Assembly: GCA_026075535.2 (NCBI GenBank)
Contig: AP026541.1
Span: forward strand, 9,920,001 to 9,984,000
Length of the DNA stretch: 64,000 nucleotides
Origin: Tricholoma matsutake
Taxonomy: Eukaryota > Basidiomycota > Agaricomycetes > Agaricales > Tricholomataceae
Reading direction: 5' to 3'
Shown: piece by piece, positions 56,763 through 64,000 of the stretch
Numbering within the stretch: the stretch's first letter is position 1
Layout: each line of letters begins with the position of its first letter
The notes under the pieces: model-generated
What the model was told of the DNA's origin: nothing
Databases searched by the model: none
Seen by the model: the letters and a program-made list of their open reading frames with translations, nothing else
Made by a program: the position numbers and the translations under genes

Positions 56763-57560
56763 GCAGTTTCCTAACAGTAGATGCATGAACAAATGTTTGG
56801 TATGTTCTGCTACATAAATTAGCACTGTAGTATGAGGGAATGAAACACATGTACAATAGAAATCTATGATGGTTATCTGCCATGTTGAATCATCTGCTGC
56901 AGGAGTACCATTGGCCACTGTTGAATGCATGGCAGATGGTGATATGGCCAATTCTGTAGCTCTATCATGTTTCCAGGTGAGGTAGGCATCCACCAGCTGT
57001 GGTAATTGGGCACGCCATGCATTGATACGATCCTGGGTTTGGTTTTTACAGGTGCATAGGTTGCCTCATTTACTGTAGGCTCAAGTGATGAGTTTCGATT
57101 AATAACAAAAGAAACAAGGACTCACTGAATATGAATGTCGTCTGTAATTTGTTGAAAGATAGTTGTCCCACCAGCATGACTATGGGACATCTCTTCCTCC
57201 TCAGGTGGTAAAGTGCTGCCTAGGATGGCTGTCTCCTCAGTGTTGTCATCTACCCATCCATCACATTGCCCAGCATCAATTCTAGGGCCATCTACATCCA
57301 TGGCTTTGTTTAGAAGCTCCTCCCTAGTTGCAAAGCTGAGGGCTAGATAAGATCAGTCAATTAAGACCATCAGAGATATGAAGCATGAATAAATTACCAG
57401 CTAGCTGATTGTATCTGTTCCGCCTTTCCTTGTGAAGTTGTGTGGCAGTTTTATTGAGCCTGACAGTAACTGGATGAGCTGTCCTTTGAGTCAATTGATG
57501 CCATCCAGAAGCATAGTGAATCCTGATGGAGCTCGAGAGGCCAGAATGTGCCATGGGTGA
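56763..57560 (-). pseudogene. Unassigned multi-exon gene fragment cut by an LTR
   Basis: Minus-strand exon-like blocks in order: VRLNKTATQLHKERRNRYNQL (about 57470-57400), LSFATREELLNKAMDVDGPR with GSTLPPEEEEMSHSHAGGTT (57345-57125), and RINAWRAQLPQLVDAYLTWK with HDRATELAISPSAMHSTV (57035-56885). Introns between them begin GT and end AG. The style (LPQLVDAYLTWK) recalls N-terminal parts of proteins associated with KDZ-type transposons in mushrooms, but I cannot confirm this. The gene ends at the family-B LTR; nothing follows on its other side except ~40 bp (50235-50274). Confidence 0.35.
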
Positions 57561-57789
57561 AGCAGCAAGTGTGACACTGCTGGGTGTTGATGAAGAGGTG
57601 GAAGATACCCAGGCATTGATGAGAAAGTGGAAGTTGCCAATGATAGTACAACAACGTAGAAATAGTGACAGAGCATGGACCCAAGGTTGCTCGCAATGGG
57701 CAGAATGGCGCATGTGGAGCTGAGGACAGAGCATTATGAGTGGCATCCAGCACACTGACACCAGGTGTCAGTGAGAAGCAGAGTTGCCA

Positions 57790-58140
57790 ATGATAGGTAC
57801 AATGACAGGTGTTGATGATGTGGTGGAGGTTGCCAGTGATGAGCATGAACCAAGGTTTTGCTGTTTGTACCTGAGGGAAGGGATGGCTGTGGGGAGAACC
57901 TAGAATAGGCACAGATAGGCGCTGATGCAATGGGAACTGAAGTAGGTCTGAACATACCTGGTGCTACAGAAAGGCAGGACACGATGGGCATGTGTGATGG
58001 GCAGAGGTTGCCAGTGATGAGCTTGAGCTAATGACCTTGAGGGAGGGGAGCTGGGCTGGAGGAGCCGAAATAGACACTGATGGGTGCTGATGCAATGGGA
58101 ACCAAACTAGCTCTGAATGTACCTGGCACAGTAGAAGGGT
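57790..58140. repeat. Two tandem copies of a ~180-bp unit
   Basis: 57815-57970 and 57995-58135 share GAGGTTGCCAGTGATGAGC, GAGGGAGGGG/GAGGGAAGGG, GATGGGTGCTGATGCAATGG-type and TGAATGTACCTGG-type blocks. A shorter relative lies at about 57590-57650. No gene is supported in the tract. Confidence 0.6.
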
Positions 58141-58976
58141 GGGCACAGGAGTGGCATATGCAGTGGTGGGGCTTTCTCTTATTCTATCACAAGTTGAACT
58201 TATTCAAGGGATATATTGGCAGGTAAGGGATATCACTTGATTTAGCACACATTTCTAGTTATGATGTGATGGGATCATGTCAACTATTATGTTAGGTAAT
58301 GTGGGAAGGATAGGTGAGCATAGAACCAATGTCATCTATGATCAGAAACTATGGGGTCTTGGATCCTGGGGATTTCCTGTAGGTTGTGGTGGCTAGCAGG
58401 TTGCTTTGTGTGTTGTAAGCTTGCTGTTGGAAGGCTGAGTTTGATCATTTCATTTTTTCTCCACTCTTTCATGTTCTTCACATGCCCAACTCCTGGCAAG
58501 AATACATCAACATATCTTCAACAATCATCTAGTTGTATCACAAAGCTGTTGAATAAGTGAATGGCATATTAAAGTGACACTGACACTTACATGTCCATAG
58601 TAGTAATGATGCACCCACAGATTATTAATAGTGGGATATTCTAGTGTAACAATGTCACTTATTTACACTTATTTACTGCTCGGATTGCATCCTTGGACTG
58701 ATATGGATGACATGGAGCTATCTTTTCTTCTTACCATCATCACCTTCATCACCATCGATAGAGATCTCTCACTTATAAAACACCTCTTTGGCCTGCTTAT
58801 TTCTGAGTCCAATTCTTGCCCCCTAACACAGCGCATGCTTACACTTTTTTTTAAGCTTTGCTCAATGAGGTTCACTGTTCTGCCAACATTGTCTTCACCT
58901 CTTGCTGTCTCAATGAAGCCACACTAAGGCTCACTGTATAACAGGTTGAAAGACCTAGCTGTCCAAACTGCCGATC
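58141..58976. other. Leader region of Gypsy D, no gene recognised
   Basis: Sequence between the tandem repeats and Gypsy D gag. The 5' LTR of Gypsy D may lie here, but its 3' partner is outside the window, so no boundary can be drawn. Confidence 0.35.
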
Positions 58977-59824
58977 ATGTGCAAGCAAGTGCTTGCTGCT
59001 CCTGATGCCCATCAGGGCCCATTGTCCTCATTGTTGCCATCACTGACACCTTCTGAAGGATGCTCACAGTCCCCACCACCTGCTGCTGTCAAAGAACATC
59101 CAGATAAAGTCTCTGGGATGCCTTGTGTGCCTGCAAGCATGCATACACCTACATTGCCGACAGCTGATTCTGACTCTGACTCTTCATCCTCTTCCTGCAA
59201 CGATTCACTATGTGTACCAAACAGAAATATGGCTGCAACTGGCTCTGCTGAGTGCCTTCATGTGGAACCAAAACACATTCCACTGCTCACTCCTGGAGTG
59301 GTGATGCCTATGGTTTGGTTATGCATCAATGTGAAATGGCTTGTGTGGATTTCTTCAGGGCAAACAAGAAGATTTTAAGTGACAACCATGTGGTAGCTGT
59401 TTTGCCTGGGCTGAAGGATATGTGAGCTTGTGACTGGGTTGCTACACATGGGGATCAGCTTTCTGAGCTGGAGTTCATGGATTTCATCAAAGAGCTGCAA
59501 AGGGAGTTCCTTCCCAACAGCTGGAATGATGAGCTCCATGCAAGCATACACAATTTGTGGCTCAAGTCATCCAATTCATTTCCCAACTGGGTGAACAACA
59601 TCCATCATCTGAACATTGTCCTCTATAATACTGAATACTATTTCTCGGATGTAGCTCTCTGCCTTCAGCTCGATAGTCTCTTAGATGCTGACCTACGAAA
59701 TTGCTGCAAGAATCACAATATAAAGGAGGTCATCAATAAGATTGCAAAGGACACTGCTGAAAAGATGGATGAGGCTTGACTGACTTGCTGGATTTCTGAG
59801 GTTTGGAAACTGGCTGAAGAACGT
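58977..59824 (+). pseudogene. Gypsy D gag, 5' part
   Basis: Ser/Asp-rich N terminus, then HIPLLTPGVVMP, a frameshifted stretch containing the VLPGLKDM-type block, and FMDFIKELQREFLPNSWNDE with LHASIHNLWLKSSNSFPNWV. Stops are TGA. Ends in AEER where the solo LTR begins. Confidence 0.8.
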
Positions 59825-61155
59825 TGATGATGCTCAACCCAGAAACCCAAACAAAACCCACAAAAAGGCTTCAGATGGTATAACACAAGTCAGAGGAAGG
59901 ATGCGAGGCCCTCTAGATGTCACCTGTCAGACCGACCATCAAATAGTCATAAAACAACTGCTTGTTGAAGCAGTTTGAAGCTAAAAGAATGTGTTTCAAG
60001 AAGTTTCAATGATTTTCGAGACATTGCGATGGTTTTCAAGATGTCGTGATATTTTTCGAGGTTTTTTTCGAAGAAGTTTCGAGGAATTTTGAGTGCGCAA
60101 ATATGTTTGGATGCAAGATTGGGGGACTAGATGAGTAGTAGAGGCAAAGCAAAGGCGAATCAAGGGAAACGAGAGCAAAAATAGTGTAACGCGAGGAATT
60201 TCAAGGAATTTTGAGGAATTTTGAGGAAGTTTAGTGTCAAACACCAAACTTCGGACTGAATAAGACTAAACTGAACTCTCAAATCACTGTGATCTGGGAG
60301 GAAGACAATGACTTTCTTGTTTTTCTTTGTATCTACTACATCTTTTTATATAAAATAAAGAAAGTACCTAAAAAGGCTAGAGAACATGAGGCAAACATGT
60401 GGAAAACTCGAGGCAAAAGATAATAGAAGTATATCAGAACAATAAAGCGAGACTAGAAAAGGTGAATATAACACATGATGAATAAATAATAAGAAAGAAT
60501 AGCTAAAAGTGGACTGTCCTTGTTATAAATTGAATAAAACATTGGAAACTGCTTTGAGCGGATTGTATGCATGCACATGAGGTCAAAATGTGTTTGATAT
60601 ACTCGAGATAGTGTCCCATGTGTCCAGCATGCATCCAAAGATTATTTGAATAGGAAATACTGTGTCCAAAGATGTTTTTTGAGGTTCAATGTTTTTCAAA
60701 GATTTTCGAAGTTTCTTCGAACTTTGTTCATGGCCCTAAATCAGTGCAATATTGTTTGACAATGGTAGGGGATATGTCTGGCATGTGTGCGATGACCATT
60801 TGGATAGCGATATAGTGTCCAATGTTGATTTTTGATGTTCAATGATTTTCAAAGTCAGTCAAGGAGATATTGGACTTGTTCGAAGGCCGATATTGCTGTG
60901 ATATTGCTCGAAACTGGTTCAGAACCCATCGACGATGTTTCAAGTGTATATCCTGAGCTGTACAAAGGTCAGGGGAATTGTATTATGGCGGCCAAAGGCA
61001 TACAAAGAATTTCGAGGTGTTGCGAAGAATTTCGAAGCATTCTCGTGACTTTGTAGAGGTTTGTAGAGCTTCGGAGGGGTTCGTATGGGTTCATAGAGCT
61101 TCGACAATGATCGTAGACATGTTTTCCAAGCTTGAACAACAAGGTGGACCTATCA
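59825..61155 (-). mobile_element. Family-B solo LTR in Gypsy D gag
   Basis: Minus-orientation family-B LTR (plus strand TGATGATGCTCAACCC ... AGGTGGACCTATCA), ~1.33 kb. Four-base flanks are ACGT and ACAT. Removing the LTR with one of these joins GAA-GAA-CGT to GTG-AAT-GAC in frame (EER-VNDTKHYLEAAED), which confirms the insertion and the four-base duplication. Confidence 0.85.
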
Positions 61156-61919
61156 ACATGTGAATGACACAAAACACTATCTGGAGGCAGCAGAGGATCT
61201 TCAAGCCTAAAAGACAGGCCCTGGCAAATCCTTCTTGAAACTCAAACACTGTAGGGAGCTACAAGCTGCAAGGCTCTACCACTTCGTCCACTTTGAGCTT
61301 GTCTGTTTCTACATCCCGTAAACCTCCTTGCCTGACCAAAAATGAGTGCTCGTTGCTGTTCAAACAGCAGGGCTGCTTGAAATATCAGCATGGTTATCAG
61401 AACCATCACATGACAGATTGTCCTAATGAGTTCCCAGATGGACGTAGCTATAAAGAAATAACAGAAGATATGCTGCTTGGCCAAAGGCAACAAAGCAATG
61501 TTCCATCTGGAAGCAGACCTGTGGGATTGGTGGCTGGTGCCACAGTGCAGATTGAGGAATTGGCAGAGGATGAGAATTTGTTTGTGGTGGGTGCGATAAT
61601 GCCTTTGGCAGTTCTGGGCTCTGGTTCTGAATTGGAGGAGAAGGTAAGCCCTCTCACAGTTCTGCATCTGCGCTGGGCATGCACATTGATGGGACCTGCA
61701 GCTGATGAACTGATTACAGTGAACAGTATGCTTGACTGTGGTGCACACACTGTTCTCATCAACAGTGTGCTTGTTGAGAAGCTAGGTTTACATCGTTTTT
61801 GCCTGCATAACCCGCTGCCAATTTTGGTGGCACTCAATAACTCTACTACATCTGAAAGCCACCTGTATGAATATGTGAAGATTGCACCTTACTCCCTGGA
61901 CTCTGCATGGACTTCTTGA
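61156..61919 (+). pseudogene. Gypsy D gag 3' end and protease
   Basis: NDTKHYLEAAEDLQ, then the knuckle region GCLKYQHGYQNHHMTDCPNEF, in which the second Cys has become Tyr (G-to-A). The protease block MLDCGAHTVLINSVLVEKLGL follows and the frame stops at 61919. Confidence 0.8.
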
Positions 61920-61922
61920 ACT

Positions 61923-63948
61923 GTGAAAGCTGTTGTTACCCCGAAATTATGTGTACCTCTCTTACTTGGACTTCCATTCCTTACTGTAAACCAAATTGTT
62001 GCCAAGTTTAAAGAACATACTGCTATTGATAAAACAAGTAGCTATGATTTGCTAAACCCGCCGGCACCTAAGCCTCATAAGAGAGTGATAAACCCTAAAC
62101 TAACCATAGTGGATGCTAAGAAAAAGAAAAAGCTGATTCTGACAGAGCTGATCAGCATTTGCAAACAGTGTCTGGCAGAAGGGAAAATGGTGCCGGAAGT
62201 GATCATGCCAGTGGATGTGGCTGGTATGATCAAGGAGTGTGTGGAAGTCCTATGTTTTCAGCAAAAAGTGGGGAACATGGAGAAGCAAATGGTCACTGAG
62301 TTCACCAATGTGTTCCAACTGCTATCACATGTTGAGAAACTACCCCAAAACGTGACTGCTAAGATCAAACTCAAGGATGTGGAACAGATGATCAAAACAC
62401 GTACATATGCTTGCCCCCAAAAATTTTGTGACACATGGAAGACTTTAATCCAGGAACATCTGGATGCAGGCCATATCAGGCCTTCTTCTTTACCACATGC
62501 ATCCCCAGCATTCATCATCCCAAAGGCAGATGCCTCTGTACCACCAAGGTGGGTCAATGACTACTGACAGCTGAATGAAAAACCATCATGGATTCGCATC
62601 CACTGCCATGCATTGATGACATGATGAATGACTATGCCAAGGGAAAGATCTGGGGGACTATTGACATGATGAACAGTTTCTTCCAGACACCGATGGAGCC
62701 TTCACATATTCCCCTGATGGCAGTCTCCACCTCCTTTGGCCTGTTTGAATGGATGGTAATGCTGATGGGCTTGAAAAACACACTGGTGATCCATCAATGT
62801 TGGGTTACTGCTGCCCTGCATGAGTGGATTGGGAAGATATGTCACATTTATCTAGATGACATCGTGATCTGGTCGAACACACTGGAAGAGCATTGCAAAA
62901 ATGTATGTGTCATCTTGGTGGTGCTGAGGGAGGCCGGGCTATACTGCAACCCACAAAAGACTCACCTGTTCCAGCTGGAGATCGATTTCTTGGGCCATCA
63001 TGTATCTGCACAAGGTATTGAGGCTGACTCTAAGAAGATGGACAACATCACGAAGTGGCCACGGCCAAGTTCTGCGAAGGAAGTGTGCCAGTTTTTGGGG
63101 CTTGTCCAATATGTGTCCTCCTTTTTGCCTCACACAACTGAACACACACAAATTTTGACAGAGTTGTCCTTGAAAGAGAGTAACAAGACCTTTCTGGGCT
63201 GGGAGAGCAGACATGAATTGGCATTTGAGTTGATCAAAAAGGCGGTTGTCAGCAGGGAGTGCTTGGCGATGATTGACTTTGCACTGATGCCTGGACACAA
63301 GATATTCATGACAATGGATGCCAGTGATTACCAGTCTGGAGCAGTACTCTCTTTTGGGGAATCATGGGAGATAGCACGACCAGTTGCCTTCAATTCTATG
63401 ACATTCAAGAGGGCAGAATTAAACTACCCAGTGCATGAAAAGGAAATGCTGGCAATCATTTCTGTGCATTGCAGAGATGGCATTCAGACCTCATTGGAGT
63501 GCCTTTCATGGTGTATACTGACCATAAAACTCTGGAGAACTTTGACTGCCAATGCGATTTAAACCAATGGCAAGCACCATGGATGGAATTCATGTTGCAA
63601 TATGACTGCAAAATTGTTTACGTGAAAGGAGAGGAAAATTGTGCTGTAGACATGTTATCTTGTACATTGTTTGAGGCGGAAGAAACAGTGTCTATTCCAT
63701 ATCCCCCTGACAACTGCAATTTGGTGGCCATGGTTCTAGGAACAGAGGATAGCTCTTTCATGTGCACCCATGTGATGGCAAAACTGGAAACATTGCCTCT
63801 GCCCATGCAGGTGATCACTCCAACACTAACAAAATCTGCAGATAGAGAGCTGCTGGATGCCATCCGATTGGGTTATGCAGAGGACAGCTGGTGTACTTGT
63901 CTCCTTGAGGTGGCCTTCTTGCCACATACATGGAGTATGGAAAGTTGA
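61923..63948 (+). pseudogene. Gypsy D reverse transcriptase and RNase H
   Basis: VPLLLGLPFLTVNQIV closes the protease. RT follows: HLDAGHIRPSSLPHASPAFI, WVNDY with a TGA for Arg, PLPCIDDMMNDYAKGKIWG, TIDMMNSFFQTPM, HIYLDDIVIWSN and QLEIDFLGHHVSAQGIE. RNase H follows with FMTMDASDYQSGAVL, NYPVHEKEMLAII, a frameshift near 63470, and VYTDHKTLENF. The catalytic residues look intact but the frame is broken at least three times. Confidence 0.87.
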
Positions 63949-64000
63949 TGGGCTTCTGTATGTGGGGGACCGACTGATTATCCCGAGGAAGTCGACAGTG

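Larger units (their letters stand above)
58977..64000 (+). mobile_element. Gypsy D, 5' part, running off the window
   Basis: Plus-strand gag, protease, RT and RNase H remnants, interrupted in gag by a solo LTR (59825-61155). The element continues beyond 64000; integrase is not reached. Confidence 0.85.

Overview
The window is nuclear DNA of a filamentous basidiomycete, most probably an agaricomycete. Genes are broken by many 44-110 bp GT-AG introns, have pyrimidine-rich leaders, and encode recognisable fungal proteins (septin, P4-ATPase flippase, FAN1, NagA). The right half is a nest of decayed Gypsy and Copia elements of the kind common in mushroom genomes. No bacterial, organellar or CRISPR features were seen.

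Layout. (1) 1-23.8 kb is gene-rich: HYPK (-), NEDD1 (+), N-acetylglucosamine-6-phosphate deacetylase (-), FAN1 nuclease (+), an F-box/CNH fusion (-), the CDC10-type septin (+) and a DNF-type flippase (+). This island lies between the arms of a nearly identical 1.69-kb inverted duplication (1-1693 and 22070-23753). Each arm carries a complete HYPK gene and the first exon of NEDD1. Only the left arm continues into a full NEDD1; in the right arm it stops 11-12 bases past the intron-1 donor. (2) 23.8-29.3 kb is transitional: a ~420-bp direct repeat in two copies bracketing a small four-helix membrane protein with a PPxY motif, a GC-rich tract, and one intact type I membrane protein gene (27433-28720). 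Two decayed relatives of that gene lie at 21.0-22.0 kb and 26.5 kb. (3) 29.3-64 kb is transposon nest. Gypsy B (29334-48897) contains a complete chromodomain Gypsy A (30410-38145, TSD CATTC) in its gag and a 2.2-kb non-autonomous hAT-like element (43449-45623, TSD CTCAAAAC) in its integrase region. It also carries a four-exon antisense gene between pol and the 3' LTR. To the right are a Gypsy C gag/LTR fragment, an antisense solo LTR of family B split by a Copia element (50856-56312, TSD TAAAG), an unassigned gene fragment, and Gypsy D (58.98 kb to the window end), whose gag is split by another family-B solo LTR.

Together the host genes cover cell-division machinery (septin, gamma-tubulin recruitment by NEDD1), membrane asymmetry, chitin-sugar catabolism, DNA crosslink repair and N-terminal acetylation. 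Nothing suggests that they form one pathway. The transposons are inactive: their in-frame stops are largely TGA at positions where relatives have arginine (CGA), and several catalytic aspartates read as asparagine. This fits decay of methylated CpG. The least familiar features are the F-box/CNH fusion, the antisense gene inside Gypsy B, the triplicated palindrome plus intron-like module in the hAT-like element, and the self-priming signature of Gypsy A.
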